Positions 16,335 through 25,932 of a stretch of 64,000 nucleotides of DNA are shown piece by piece. Origin of the DNA: Pseudorhodoferax soli. Lineage in GTDB: Bacteria > Pseudomonadota > Gammaproteobacteria > Burkholderiales > Burkholderiaceae_C. A program made the translations under genes and the position numbers. Every line of letters starts with the position of its first letter. The first letter of the stretch is position 1. A model generated the notes under the pieces. That model was not told the origin of the DNA and searched no databases. It saw only the letters and a program-made list of their open reading frames with translations. The stretch is from the NCBI RefSeq assembly GCF_003337555.1, contig NZ_QPJK01000006.1:310001-374000 (forward strand), written 5' to 3'.

Positions 16335-17516
16335 ATGCAAAAGCTGGTAAGGGGCGCTGCCCTGGCCCTCACGGTCTTCGGCGGCATGCTGATGCCCATC
16401 GCGCCCGCATGGGCACAGGACGCCTTCCGCATCGCCGGCGTTCTTCCGCTCAGTGGCGCCTTCGGCATCATTGGCGAGAACATGCGCCGCGGCGTCACCA
16501 TCGCCATCGAGGAGCGCAACAACCGCGTGCTCGGCAAGCCGATCGAGGTCAGCTGGGACGACACCGAGACCTCCACCCAGGTGGCGGTGCAGAAGACTAC
16601 GCGTGCCCTCTCGCGCGAGGTGCACACGGTGTTCGGCGAGGTCAGCTCGGGCTCGACGCTCGCCATGATGAAGCTGACCGACCAGCGCAAGATTCCCCAC
16701 ATCATCACGCTGTCGGCCGACGACCGCATCACCGGCAGCGACAAGTCGCGCTACGCCTTCCGCACCTCCAACACGGTCGCGATGGAGAACCGCATGATCG
16801 GTGAGTTCGCGCAGCGACAGGGCGCCAAGAAGCTCTATGCCATCGTCGCCGACTACCAGGTCGGCCGAGATATGTGGGCTGCGCTGAAAACGGACTTTGA
16901 GGGTCGCGGCATCCAGGTGGTCGGCATGGACCTCACCGCCATCGGCACCAAGGACTACGCTGTGCTGCTCGACAAGGCGCTGCGCTCGGGCGCCGACAGC
17001 CTCATGCTGTTGGTCGTGGGCGGCGACGTCGTCACCTCCCTGAAGCAGGGCGCCGACATCGGCCTGCCGCAGAAGATGCGCGTCATGGGCACCATGCTGA
17101 TGGACGAGACACTGGGCCAGGCCGTGGGTCCCACCGGCTCGCTGGGGGTGAACTCCACGCTGCGCTACCACTACTCGCAGGAAACGCCGCGCAACAAGCG
17201 CTTCGTCGAGGCCTACAAGGCCAAGTACAAGGAGTTGCCGAGCCAGTACGCGGGCGAGGCCTACGATGGCATGAGCTGGTGGCTGGACACGGTGGAGAGC
17301 ACCGGCGTGTGGGACAAGGAGAAGTGGGTCGATGCCTTCCGCACCAGCGTGCGCAAGGACTCGGTGGAGGGCGAGAAGCGCATGCGCGCCTGCGACAACC
17401 AAGCCGAGCAACCCGGCCTGTTCGGCATCGCCGAGCGCAGCAGCGGCGATGGCCCGATCGTGATGAAGGTGACCGAGCGCTTCACCGCGGCTGCGCTGTT
17501 CAAGCCCTGCAACTGA
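16335..17516 (+). CDS. Branched-chain amino acid-type ABC transporter substrate-binding protein
   Basis: A 393-residue periplasmic receptor of the LivK/Peripla_BP_6 type. A signal peptide ends at AWA|Q (residue 27), then FRIAGVLPLSGAFG opens the binding fold. AGGAGA precedes the ATG. It is followed 34 bases later by livH, livM, livG and livF homologues. In Burkholderiales such systems often carry aromatic or short organic acids rather than amino acids; the acyl-CoA ligase downstream supports an organic acid here. Confidence 0.9.
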   Translation: MQKLVRGAALALTVFGGMLMPIAPAWAQDAFRIAGVLPLSGAFGIIGENMRRGVTIAIEERNNRVLGKPIEVSWDDTETSTQVAVQKTTRALSREVHTVFGEVSSGSTLAMMKLTDQRKIPHIITLSADDRITGSDKSRYAFRTSNTVAMENRMIGEFAQRQGAKKLYAIVADYQVGRDMWAALKTDFEGRGIQVVGMDLTAIGTKDYAVLLDKALRSGADSLMLLVVGGDVVTSLKQGADIGLPQKMRVMGTMLMDETLGQAVGPTGSLGVNSTLRYHYSQETPRNKRFVEAYKAKYKELPSQYAGEAYDGMSWWLDTVESTGVWDKEKWVDAFRTSVRKDSVEGEKRMRACDNQAEQPGLFGIAERSSGDGPIVMKVTERFTAAALFKPCN

Positions 17517-17550
17517 CGCGGCACAGCGCGCACGGGAAACTGGCTCCACC

Positions 17551-18408
17551 ATGTCGACCTTCCTGATCGGGTTGAGCATCGCCATGCTGCTGTTCCTGCT
17601 AGCGGCAGGACTGACGCTGATCTTCGGGATGCTGCGGATCATCAACTTCGCGCATGGCGCGATGTACATGTTCGGTGCCTACCTGGCCTACCAGATCGCC
17701 ACCGCCAGCGGCAACTTCTGGCTGGCCCTGGTCGTCGCACCGTTGGGCATGGCCCTGCTCGGCGCACTGACCGAGCGCTGGCTGCTGCGGCCCATCTACG
17801 CCATGCCGCACGAGTTCCAGCTGCTGATCACATTCGGCCTGATCCTGGTGCTGGAGGAAGCGGTGCACGTGTTCTGGGGACTGAACGGCCGCAGCATCGC
17901 CACGCCCGCCGCGTTGACCGGCAGCGTGGAATGGTTCGGCACCGCGTTCGCACGCTACCGGCTGTTCGTCATCGCGCTCGGTGCCGCCATGGTGGTGTTG
18001 CTGCTGGTCGGCATCGAACGCTCGCGCATCGGACTGATCGTACGCGCCAGCAGCGTCAACCCGGCGATGGCGGCCAACCTGGGCGTGAAGGTCAACACGG
18101 TGCGCACGGCCGTGTTCGCGGCCGGCGCCGCCCTGGCAGGCCTCGCAGGCGCCATCGCCGGGCCGATGCTGCCGATCCAGTTGCAGATGGGCACCACCAT
18201 CATCTTGGATTGCTTCATCGTCGTGATCCTCGGCGGCCTGGGCAACATCCGCGGTGCCGTTCTGGGCGCACTGCTGATCGGCATGACCCGCGCCTACGGC
18301 CAGCAATGGCTGCCCGAATGGATCGACATCCTGACCTATGGCGTGCTGATCGGCACGCTGCTGCTGCGGCCGCAGGGGCTGTTCAGCAAGAAGGAGCGCC
18401 TCGCATGA
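17551..18408 (+). CDS. LivH-like ABC transporter permease
   Basis: A 285-residue membrane protein with about eight hydrophobic segments and the LivH signature LTLIFGMLRIINFAHGAMYM near residues 22-41. The C-terminus has ILGGLGNIRGAVLGA and LLLRPQGLFSKKE, both typical. It forms one half of the transmembrane channel with the next gene. The stop overlaps the livM start by 4 bases. Confidence 0.92.
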   Translation: MSTFLIGLSIAMLLFLLAAGLTLIFGMLRIINFAHGAMYMFGAYLAYQIATASGNFWLALVVAPLGMALLGALTERWLLRPIYAMPHEFQLLITFGLILVLEEAVHVFWGLNGRSIATPAALTGSVEWFGTAFARYRLFVIALGAAMVVLLLVGIERSRIGLIVRASSVNPAMAANLGVKVNTVRTAVFAAGAALAGLAGAIAGPMLPIQLQMGTTIILDCFIVVILGGLGNIRGAVLGALLIGMTRAYGQQWLPEWIDILTYGVLIGTLLLRPQGLFSKKERLA

Positions 18409-19415
18409 ACAGCGTCGCAAGCCACGCCACTGGGCACCGTTCGACAGCCGCGCCCAGGGCAAACCCCACACGTCTGCCACTGGCCAGTGCCGACCTGTGT
18501 GCCAGCCTTGCCATGGCCGCGCTGTTCGCGGTGCTGGCGCTCACGGTGCGCAACGACGGCGTCTCCTACATGCTCAGCCTGATCATGGTTTGGGCGATCT
18601 TCGCACTCGGCTACGACCTGGCTTTCGGCACGGCCGGCATCCTGTCGTTCGGCCACGCGGCCTATTTCGGGCTGGGCGCCTACGGGGCCACCTGGGCGAT
18701 GCTGCGCTTCAACCTGCCGTTCAGCGTGGGGATGGTCTGCGCCTTGCTGATGGGCGCGCTGGCCGGCACTGTGGTGGCCTGGATCGGCCGGCGCGTGACC
18801 GGCCTGTACTTCTCGCTGCTCACGCTGATGCTGGCAGAGCTGGTCTCCATCGTGATGCTGACGCGGCTGCGCGACCTGTCGGGCGGTGTTGACGGCATTC
18901 CCGGCGTGCCACGGCCCAGCTTCGGGGGCATCGACTTCTTCGCGAACGGCGCCTTCGTCTGGGTGGTGTTCGGGCTGTTCCTGGCCACTGTGCTCGGCGT
19001 GCACGTGCTGCGCCGCTCGCCGCTGGGCCAGGCGCTGCAGGGGCTGCGGCAGAACGCGGTGCGGCTGGAGCAGCTGGGCCTGAACGTGGGTCGCCTGCGG
19101 CTCGTCGCGATGGCGCTGTCGGGTGCGGTCTCGGGTCTGGCCGGCGCGCTGCTGGCCTCGCTGATGATGTACATCAGCCCGCAGCTGCTGCATTGGAAGA
19201 TGTCCGGCGACGTGCTGATCATGACGCTGCTCGGCGGCAGCGGCACGCTGCTCGGGCCGATCCTCGGTGTGGCGTTCTTCGAAGTGGTCAAGGAAGGGCT
19301 GGCCGCGTACACCGACCATTGGTACGGGCTGCTGGGCGTGATCTTCATCGCGGGCACGATCTTCATGCCCAAGGGACTGGCCGGCCTGGTGCTGCGCCGC
19401 TGGAGGCGCGCATGA
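18405..19415 (+). CDS. LivM-like ABC transporter permease
   Basis: A 336-residue permease. After a polar N-terminal tail of about 25 residues there are multiple membrane helices and the LivM motif TAGILSFGHAAYFGLGAYGA. LLGGSGTLLGPILG lies near the C-terminus. It pairs with LivH. The ATG overlaps the livH stop, and the livG ATG overlaps its own stop, so translation is coupled across the transporter genes. Confidence 0.92.
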   Translation: MNSVASHATGHRSTAAPRANPTRLPLASADLCASLAMAALFAVLALTVRNDGVSYMLSLIMVWAIFALGYDLAFGTAGILSFGHAAYFGLGAYGATWAMLRFNLPFSVGMVCALLMGALAGTVVAWIGRRVTGLYFSLLTLMLAELVSIVMLTRLRDLSGGVDGIPGVPRPSFGGIDFFANGAFVWVVFGLFLATVLGVHVLRRSPLGQALQGLRQNAVRLEQLGLNVGRLRLVAMALSGAVSGLAGALLASLMMYISPQLLHWKMSGDVLIMTLLGGSGTLLGPILGVAFFEVVKEGLAAYTDHWYGLLGVIFIAGTIFMPKGLAGLVLRRWRRA

Positions 19416-20197
19416 CGTCCACCGCCATCGCCATCGCCTGCACCGGCGTCAGCGTGCGCTTCGGCGACTTCGTCGCGTTGTCGAACGTGGGCCTGGACGT
19501 CGCCACCGGGCAGACGCTGGCGCTGATCGGCCCCAACGGTGCCGGCAAGACCACGCTGCTCAATGCGCTGAGCGGCCGGCTCGCGCTGTCCGGTGGCCGC
19601 GTGCAGCTGCAGGGCCGCGACATCACGGCCGAGCCCATCCACCGCCGCGCGCGCCTGGGCCTGGGCCGCAGCTTCCAGATCATCAACATCTTTCCCGAGA
19701 TGACGGTGCTGGAGAACCTGCGTCTGGGCGCGCAGCCCATGGTCTTCGGGCTGCAGCCGTTCTGGCGCGGCGTGCAAGCCTGGCCCGGCCTGGAGGCGCG
19801 TGCCCGTGAAGTGGCGGCCCTCGTGGGGCTGGACGACGCGCTGGACATGCCTGCCGCCGTGCTGAGCCACGGCCGCCAGCGCGCCGTGGAGCTGGGCCTG
19901 GCACTGATGTCCGACCCGCCTGTGCTGCTGCTGGACGAGCCGCTGGCGGGAGTCGGCCAAGCCGAGATCCAGGCCACGACGGCATTGATCGAACGCGTGC
20001 GGCAGAACCGCACCGTGCTGCTGGTGGAGCACAACATGGACGTGGTGATGCGGGTCGCCGACGAGGTGGTGGTGATGATGGCCGGCGAGATCCTCACGCG
20101 CGGCACGCCCGAGCAGGTGCGGGCCGACGCCCGCGTGCGCCGCGCCTACCTGGGCGGAGCCCGCACGCAGCCCGCACAGGAGGCCGCCCATGCTTGA
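19412..20197 (+). CDS. LivG-like ABC transporter ATPase
   Basis: A 261-residue ATPase. Walker A is GPNGAGKTT, the signature motif is the LivG-type variant LSHGRQRAVELG, Walker B is VLLLDEPLAG and the switch histidine is in VEHNMD. It powers import with the LivF partner. Start 19412 overlaps livM by 4 bases. Confidence 0.92.
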   Translation: MTSTAIAIACTGVSVRFGDFVALSNVGLDVATGQTLALIGPNGAGKTTLLNALSGRLALSGGRVQLQGRDITAEPIHRRARLGLGRSFQIINIFPEMTVLENLRLGAQPMVFGLQPFWRGVQAWPGLEARAREVAALVGLDDALDMPAAVLSHGRQRAVELGLALMSDPPVLLLDEPLAGVGQAEIQATTALIERVRQNRTVLLVEHNMDVVMRVADEVVVMMAGEILTRGTPEQVRADARVRRAYLGGARTQPAQEAAHA

Positions 20198-20894
20198 GTT
20201 GCGCAACGCGGAGGCCTGCTACGGCAAGGCGCAGGCGCTGCACCAGGTGGCGCTGGCGGTGCGGCCAGGCCAGGTGACGGCGCTGGTCGGGCGCAACGGC
20301 GCCGGCAAGAGCACCACGCTCAAGACCCTGATGGGCCAGATGCGCCTGGCCGGCGGCAGCCGCTGGCTGGACGGCCAGGACGTCAGCACGCTGGCCCCCG
20401 AGCAACTGAGCCGCCGCGGCGTGGCGCTGGTACCGGAAGACCGGCAGATCTTCGCCGGGCTCAGCGCCGAGGAGAACCTGCAGCTGGCCACCGTGTCGCA
20501 CGGCGCCGGCCCCTGGACGCTGGAGCGCGTCTACACCTTGTTCCCGCGCCTGCGCGAGCGCCGGTCGGCGCAGGGCACCTCGCTCTCGGGCGGCGAACAG
20601 CAGATGTTGGCCATCGCACGCGCGCTGATGACGCACCCCCGCTACCTGCTGCTGGACGAACCCACCGAAGGCCTGGCGCCGGTCATCGTCGAGCAGATCG
20701 TCGCCGCCATCGCCGAGATCCGGACGGCCGGCATGGGCATCGTGCTGGTCGAGCAGAACCTGCACGTGCCGCGCCAGCTGGCCGACCACTACGTGCTGCT
20801 CGACAGCGGCCGCATCACCTGGCGGGGCGGCCGCGACGACGTCGGGGACGCGCTCGAGGACATGTTGTCCGGCCTGTCCGGCCACGTGGCCTGA
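20190..20894 (+). CDS. LivF-like ABC transporter ATPase
   Basis: A 234-residue ATPase with Walker A GRNGAGKST, signature LSGGEQQMLAIA, Walker B YLLLDEPTEGLAP and switch region VEQN. All catalytic residues are intact, unlike the LivF of the central operon. It overlaps livG by 8 bases and completes the five-component importer. Confidence 0.92.
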   Translation: MLELRNAEACYGKAQALHQVALAVRPGQVTALVGRNGAGKSTTLKTLMGQMRLAGGSRWLDGQDVSTLAPEQLSRRGVALVPEDRQIFAGLSAEENLQLATVSHGAGPWTLERVYTLFPRLRERRSAQGTSLSGGEQQMLAIARALMTHPRYLLLDEPTEGLAPVIVEQIVAAIAEIRTAGMGIVLVEQNLHVPRQLADHYVLLDSGRITWRGGRDDVGDALEDMLSGLSGHVA

Positions 20895-20937
20895 CCCCGA
20901 CCCCGCACCGAACCCACACCGAACACGACCGACCACC

Positions 20938-22482
20938 ATGCGCCTGATCGACTTCTTCGACCGCCGTGCCGCGATGCACCCGGAGCACCCTTTCCTGATC
21001 GACGACCTGGGCCGCACGACCTACGGCGAATCGCAGGCCACGACCCACCGGATTGCCAATGTGCTGATCGGGCTGGGCTGCCAGCCCGGCACCAAGGTCT
21101 CGGTGTTCTCGCCCAACCGCGCACGCGCGTTCGAATGCCTGCTGGGCCTGGCCCGGGCCGGCGCCGCCTGGGTACCGCTGAACGCCAACAACGGACTGCA
21201 GGAGAACTGCCACATCCTGCGCGGGTTCGACGTCGAGATCCTGCTCTACCACTCCTCGCTCAAGGACCGTGTCGCGTCCTACCTGCCGCACGCGCCTGGC
21301 GTGCGCCATGCGGTGTGCATCGACGACGACGAGGCCGACGGGCTGCCGGCGCGCATGCGCGAAGTTGCCGCCTCCGCCCCGCCCGACCTGGCGCGCGATC
21401 CGGACAGCGTGACCGCCGTGTTCCCCACTGGCGGCACCACCGGTCTCTCCAAAGGCGCGATCTGGACCCACCGCACCTGGCAGACCATGATCGCCAATCT
21501 GCTGACCGCCTTTCCGGTGCGGCGGCCTCCGGTCAACCTGGTCGTGGCGCCCATGACGCACGCAGCCGGTGGCGTGGCCATGATGCTGATGGCGGCGGGC
21601 GCCACCTTCGTGATCCTGCCGGGCTTCTCGCCCGAGCGGGTGCCGGCCGCGATCGAGCAGCACCGCGTGACCCACCTCTTCCTGCCGCCGACAGCCATCT
21701 ACATGCTGCTGGCGCATCCGGAGGTACGCAACCACGACTACAGCTCGCTCGACTACCTGATCTACGCCGCGGCACCGATGTCGGTGGACAAGCTGCGCGT
21801 GGCCATGGAGGTCTTCGGCCCGGTCATGGCGCAGACCTTCGGCCAGGCCGAAGCGCCCATGCTGTGCACCGCGCTGACCCCGCGCGAGCATGCCGAGGCG
21901 CTCGCCGAAGCCCCGGACCGGCTGGCCAGCTGCGGGCGGGCCACGCTGCTGACCGAGGTGGCCATCATGGACGACGCAGGCCGGCTGCTGCCCGACGGCG
22001 AGCGCGGCGAGATCGTGGTGCGCGGTCCGCTGGTCATGGCGGGCTACTACAAGAACGCCGACGCCACCGCCGAAGCGGCGCGCCACGGCTGGCACCACAC
22101 CAGCGACGTCGGCTGGCGTGACAGCGCGGGCTACCACTACATCGTCGACCGCAAGCGCGACATGATCATCTCGGGCGGATTCAACATCTACCCGTCCGAG
22201 ATCGAGCAGGTGCTGTGGAGCCACGACGACGTGCAGGACTGCGCAGTGATCGGCGTGCCCGACGACAAGTGGGGCGAGATGGTCAAGGCCTTCGTCGAAC
22301 CCAAGCCCGGGCGCACGCTGCAGCCGGAGGCGCTGGCCGCTTTCTGCCGCGAGCGCCTGGGATCGGTGAAGGTGCCCAAGGCCTTCGAGGTGCGCCATGA
22401 ACTGCCACGCAGCGCCGTCGGCAAGGTGCTCAAGCGCAGCCTGCGCGAAGAGGCCTGGAAGAACACCGGGCGGGCCATTTGA
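20938..22482 (+). CDS. AMP-dependent acyl-CoA synthetase/ligase
   Basis: A 514-residue ANL-superfamily enzyme. The P-loop is PTGGTTGLSKGAIWTH. Later motifs include GQAEAPM (adenine binding), HTSDVG, DRKRDMIISGGFNIYPSEIE and the C-terminal catalytic lysine in PRSAVGKVLKRSLR. It makes an acyl-AMP from a carboxylic acid and then the CoA thioester. Length and motifs fit medium-chain or aromatic acid ligases; the substrate cannot be told. It follows livF by 43 bases, coupling import to CoA activation. Confidence 0.9.
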   Translation: MRLIDFFDRRAAMHPEHPFLIDDLGRTTYGESQATTHRIANVLIGLGCQPGTKVSVFSPNRARAFECLLGLARAGAAWVPLNANNGLQENCHILRGFDVEILLYHSSLKDRVASYLPHAPGVRHAVCIDDDEADGLPARMREVAASAPPDLARDPDSVTAVFPTGGTTGLSKGAIWTHRTWQTMIANLLTAFPVRRPPVNLVVAPMTHAAGGVAMMLMAAGATFVILPGFSPERVPAAIEQHRVTHLFLPPTAIYMLLAHPEVRNHDYSSLDYLIYAAAPMSVDKLRVAMEVFGPVMAQTFGQAEAPMLCTALTPREHAEALAEAPDRLASCGRATLLTEVAIMDDAGRLLPDGERGEIVVRGPLVMAGYYKNADATAEAARHGWHHTSDVGWRDSAGYHYIVDRKRDMIISGGFNIYPSEIEQVLWSHDDVQDCAVIGVPDDKWGEMVKAFVEPKPGRTLQPEALAAFCRERLGSVKVPKAFEVRHELPRSAVGKVLKRSLREEAWKNTGRAI

Positions 22483-23084
22483 TGCCAGCCCACATTGCTC
22501 CACTGCCCGCCTTCGACAGCGCGAACGCGCCCGCCGGCCTGCAGGCCCTGGTGGATTTCGTTGGCTACCGGCCCCATGCGCTGCTGACCATGGCACGCCA
22601 CGACGGCCTGCTGCCTGCCGTGCTGGGCCTGGTGCAGGCCACATTGCGCGGACCAGGGCCGCTGGAGGAGCCCTTGCGCTTCCTCGTGGGGTGCGAAGCC
22701 AGCCGCGTATCCGGCTGCGGCTACAGCGCTGCGCACGCCGCGCATGTGGCGATCCATCTGGGTGTGCCCCTGGCCAAGCTGGCCGCGCTCGACCGCCACG
22801 CCGGCAGCCCGCTGTACACCCCGCGCGAGCGCGCAGCACTGGCGCTCGCCGACGCAGCGGCGCGCCCGCGGGCCCGCGGCGCCAGCGTGGCGCACGATGC
22901 GGCTTTCGCCTCGGTGCGCGCCTGCTTCAGCGAGGAGGAACTGCTGGCGCTGGTGGCCGTGGTCTCGGCATTCGGATGGTTTAATCGTTGGAACAGCCTG
23001 GTGCGCTCCGAACTCGAAGCCGAGCCGGCCACCATGGTCGAAGCGCTCCGTTGGCTGGGCCCACTTCTGGACGCTTCGCCATGA
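22482..23084 (+). CDS. Carboxymuconolactone decarboxylase/AhpD-like protein
   Basis: A 200-residue helical protein of the CMD/AhpD superfamily. The core motif reads E-A-S-R-V-S-G-C-G-Y-S-A-A-H, with Cys79 and His85. The second cysteine of the usual CxxC pair is Ser82, so AhpD-type disulfide chemistry looks impossible. ATG 22482 overlaps the ligase stop. Function in the pathway is unknown. Confidence 0.75.
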   Translation: MPAHIAPLPAFDSANAPAGLQALVDFVGYRPHALLTMARHDGLLPAVLGLVQATLRGPGPLEEPLRFLVGCEASRVSGCGYSAAHAAHVAIHLGVPLAKLAALDRHAGSPLYTPRERAALALADAAARPRARGASVAHDAAFASVRACFSEEELLALVAVVSAFGWFNRWNSLVRSELEAEPATMVEALRWLGPLLDASP

Positions 23085-23668
23085 CCATCTCCACTCCCGC
23101 ACGGCGCACCGCCAAGCGCGCCGCCACGCCGACCAGTTCCCCCTTGCCGACACCCGACGACTGGCGCGGTACGCCCGCCGCGCTGGGCCGCACGCTCGAA
23201 CTCGTCTTCTTCGCCCACATGGAGATGGCCGACGCATCGGACCGCATCCTGGCCGAGCACGGCCTGGGCCGGCCGCACCACCGCGTGCTGTACTTCGCCC
23301 AGCTCAGCCCCGGCATCACCGTCGGCGAACTCACGACCCTGCTGCGCATCTCCAACCAGGCGCTGTCGCGCACCATGCAGCAGATCGCGACGCTGGGACT
23401 GATCGAGCAGTGCTACTGCCCTGATGACCGCCGCGTGCGCCGCCACTTCGTGACCGAGCAGGGCGCGGCCCTGCTCGCCCGGTCGAAGGAAAAGCAGTTC
23501 GCGGTCATCCGCAAAGCGCACCTGGCCTGCCCGCAGGCCGACATCGAGGCCTTCTGGCGCACGCTGACGCTGCTGTCCCGTCCCGAAGACCTGGTCTGGA
23601 TCTCGCGCCATCCCGGCGCCTGCACGCCGCCGCCGGCATCTGCAACCACCGAAGGAGACTCCCCATGA
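23081..23668 (+). CDS. MarR-family transcriptional regulator
   Basis: A 195-residue protein with a MarR winged helix: ITVGELTTLLRISNQALSRTM as recognition helices and the wing around CPDDRRVRRHFVTEQG, typical of MarR. An extended polar N-terminus of about 25 residues and a Pro/Ala-rich tail flank the domain. Start 23081 overlaps the previous stop; the next gene overlaps its own. MarR proteins in aromatic or acyl-CoA operons usually sense CoA thioesters or acids. Regulation of this operon via the palindrome at 16253-16266 is inferred. Confidence 0.88.
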   Translation: MTISTPARRTAKRAATPTSSPLPTPDDWRGTPAALGRTLELVFFAHMEMADASDRILAEHGLGRPHHRVLYFAQLSPGITVGELTTLLRISNQALSRTMQQIATLGLIEQCYCPDDRRVRRHFVTEQGAALLARSKEKQFAVIRKAHLACPQADIEAFWRTLTLLSRPEDLVWISRHPGACTPPPASATTEGDSP

Positions 23669-24855
23669 GCACGCATCGCACCTGCATCGCCGGCGTCGGC
23701 ATGACGCGCTTCACCAAGCCCGGCGCTGGCGAGGACTACCCGCAGACCGCCGCACAGGCCACGCGCGCCGCGCTGGCCGATGCCGGCATCGCGCTCGACG
23801 ACGTGCAGCAGGCCTATGTGGGCTACGTCTACGGCGACTCCACCGCCGGCCAGCGAGCGCTCTACGAGGTGGGCATGACCGGCATGCCCATCGTCAATGT
23901 CAACAACAACTGTTCGACGGGTTCCACCGCGCTGTTTCTCGCGCGCCAGGCGATCGAGAGCGGCGCGGCCGAGTGCGTGCTGGCGCTGGGCTTCGAGCAG
24001 ATGAAGCCCGGCGCGCTTGGCGCCGTCTTCCCGGACCGGCCAACCCCGTTCCAGCCCTTTGACGACGCGACCACGCGGCTGGTCGGGCACGAGGGCATCC
24101 CCATGGCACTGCGTTACTTCGGCGGCGCGGGGCTGGAACACATGCGCCGCTTCGGCACGCAGCTGTCCACCTTCGCGCAGGTGCGCGCCAAGGCCAGCCG
24201 GCACGCCGCCAACAACCCGCTGGCCCTGTTCCGCACCGAACTGACGGCCGACGACGTGATGGCCTCGCCCAAGATCTGGCCTGGCGTCATGACGCGGCTC
24301 ATGGCCTGCCCGCCCACCTGCGGCGCGGCCGCCGCCGTGCTGTGCTCGGAGGACTTCGCGCGACGCCACGGCATCTCGACGGCGGTGCGCATCCGCGCCC
24401 AAGCCATGACCACCGACACACCCGCGACCTTCGACTGCGACGACATGCGCAACGTGGTCGGCTACGACATGGCGCGCCAGGCCGCCGCCAAGGTCTACGC
24501 GCAGGCGGGCGTCGGCCCGCGCGACCTCGACGTGGTGGAACTGCACGACTGCTTTGCGCAGAACGAGCTCATCACCTACGAAGCCCTGGGCCTGTGCGAC
24601 GAGGGCGGCGCCGAGCGCTTCATCCTCGACGGTGACAACACCTATGGGGGCCAGGTGGTCACCAATCCCTCGGGCGGCCTGCTGTCCAAGGGGCACCCGC
24701 TGGGCGCGACCGGCCTGGCGCAATGCTACGAGTTGACCTTGCAGTTGCGCGAGCAGGCCGAGCAGCGCCAGGTGGCGGGTGCCCGGCTGGCGCTGCAGCA
24801 CAACCTGGGGCTCGGCGGGGCGTGCGTGGTGACGCTGTACGAGCGGGGAGATTGA
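23665..24855 (+). CDS. Thiolase-family acetyl-CoA acyltransferase (SCPx/lipid-transfer type), copy 1
   Basis: A 396-residue thiolase of the SCP2/lipid-transfer type. The nucleophile is C83 in NNNCSTGS, the catalytic histidines are H294 (ELHDCF) and H344 (SKGHPLGATG), and the second cysteine is C387 (GGACVVTLY). It would cleave 3-ketoacyl-CoA at the last beta-oxidation step. The active site is intact, unlike Ltp2-type aldolases. It overlaps the MarR gene by 4 bases and ends the operon. A very similar paralogue lies inverted at 26816-27997. Confidence 0.9.
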   Translation: MSTHRTCIAGVGMTRFTKPGAGEDYPQTAAQATRAALADAGIALDDVQQAYVGYVYGDSTAGQRALYEVGMTGMPIVNVNNNCSTGSTALFLARQAIESGAAECVLALGFEQMKPGALGAVFPDRPTPFQPFDDATTRLVGHEGIPMALRYFGGAGLEHMRRFGTQLSTFAQVRAKASRHAANNPLALFRTELTADDVMASPKIWPGVMTRLMACPPTCGAAAAVLCSEDFARRHGISTAVRIRAQAMTTDTPATFDCDDMRNVVGYDMARQAAAKVYAQAGVGPRDLDVVELHDCFAQNELITYEALGLCDEGGAERFILDGDNTYGGQVVTNPSGGLLSKGHPLGATGLAQCYELTLQLREQAEQRQVAGARLALQHNLGLGGACVVTLYERGD

Positions 24856-24878
24856 ATGCAACACCGCAAGCATGGGTC

Positions 24879-24906
24879 GTGAGCGCGTTTCCATCGCTGC
24901 GCTCAC
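24879..24906. terminator. Possible terminator hairpin between convergent operons
   Basis: The arms GTGAGCGC (24879-24886) and GCGCTCAC (24899-24906) pair perfectly around a 12-base loop, just after the thiolase stop and before the convergent SDR gene. There is no T-run, so Rho-independent termination is uncertain. Nothing else was seen in this 211-base gap. Confidence 0.35.
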
Positions 24907-25066
24907 CGGTCGTTGGGTGCTACTTCAACAGGGGCTGAACATCTACAGCCGCCTGAGATTCACCCCGGCGCCCCGCGACATGCGCCTGCGGCCTGCAACC
25001 TGCCCCGCGAAGATGCCCTCGGTTCGATGATCCTGGGGCTGGCCCGTGGCGGTGGCGTGGCCATGG

Positions 25067-25897
25067 CTAGATGCCCGTCAGTCCGCCGGAGCACATCAGC
25101 GTCTGCCCGCTCACATAGTCCGATTCAGGCAGGCAGAGCAGGTAGACGGCGCCCGCGGCCTCCTCCGGCGTGCCGCCACGGCCCAGCGGGATGCTCTGGG
25201 CCATGGCTGCCATCAGGCCCGGATTGATGCCGACCTTGATCTCGCGGCCATCGATGTTGGTCGTGGTGCCGTCGGCCGCACTGCCGGTCAGCCGCGTCTT
25301 GATGAAGCCGTAGGCCACGGCGTTGACGGTCACGTGCATGCGTCCCCATTCCTTGGCCAGCGTCTGTGTCATGCCCAGGATGCCGGCCTTGGCGGCCGCG
25401 TAGTTCACCTGGCCGACGTTGCCGAACAGCCCGGCGACCGATGAGATGTTGACCACCTTGCGCACCACGCGCCGGCCGGCCGCGGTGTCGGCCTTGGCCA
25501 GATCGCGGATCACCGGGTAGGCCGCGCGCAGGATGCGGAACGGTGCGGTCAGGTGGCAGTCGATCATCGCGTACCACTGCTCGTCGGTCATCTTCTGGAT
25601 CACATTGTCCCAGGTGTAGCCGGCGTTGTTGACGACGATGTCCAGGCCCTGGTAGTGCTGCACCGCCGTGCCGATGAAGCGCTCTGCGAAGTCGGGCGCG
25701 GTCACATTGCCGGCGCAGGCCACGGCCTGGCCGCCGGCCGCGCGGATCTCGGCCACGACCTCCTCGGCCGGGCCGGTGTCCAGGTCGTTGACGACCACGC
25801 GCGCGCCCTGCGAGGCGAACTTCAGCGCGATGGAGCGGCCGATGCCGCGGCCCGAGCCCGTGACGAGTGCGACCTTGCCGTCGAGTGTGAGAGACAT
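25067..25897 (-). CDS. SDR-family dehydrogenase, (R)-3-hydroxyacyl-CoA type
   Basis: A 276-residue short-chain dehydrogenase. The cofactor motif is TGSGRGIG (about 14-21), then NNAG, catalytic Ser in SSVAG and YxxxK in YAAAK. The segment VVVNDL after the second strand resembles the (R)-3-hydroxyacyl-CoA dehydrogenase half of peroxisomal D-bifunctional enzyme. AGGAAA lies before ATG 25897. It is the last gene of the central operon, directly after two hot-dog hydratases and a SCPx thiolase, a full set for (R)-specific beta-oxidation. NAD is likely because an acidic residue follows strand 2. Confidence 0.88.
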   Translation of the reverse strand: MSLTLDGKVALVTGSGRGIGRSIALKFASQGARVVVNDLDTGPAEEVVAEIRAAGGQAVACAGNVTAPDFAERFIGTAVQHYQGLDIVVNNAGYTWDNVIQKMTDEQWYAMIDCHLTAPFRILRAAYPVIRDLAKADTAAGRRVVRKVVNISSVAGLFGNVGQVNYAAAKAGILGMTQTLAKEWGRMHVTVNAVAYGFIKTRLTGSAADGTTTNIDGREIKVGINPGLMAAMAQSIPLGRGGTPEEAAGAVYLLCLPESDYVSGQTLMCSGGLTGI

Positions 25898-25932
25898 GGG
25901 GGGTGTTTCCTGTCGTTGCATGGAGGTGGGTG

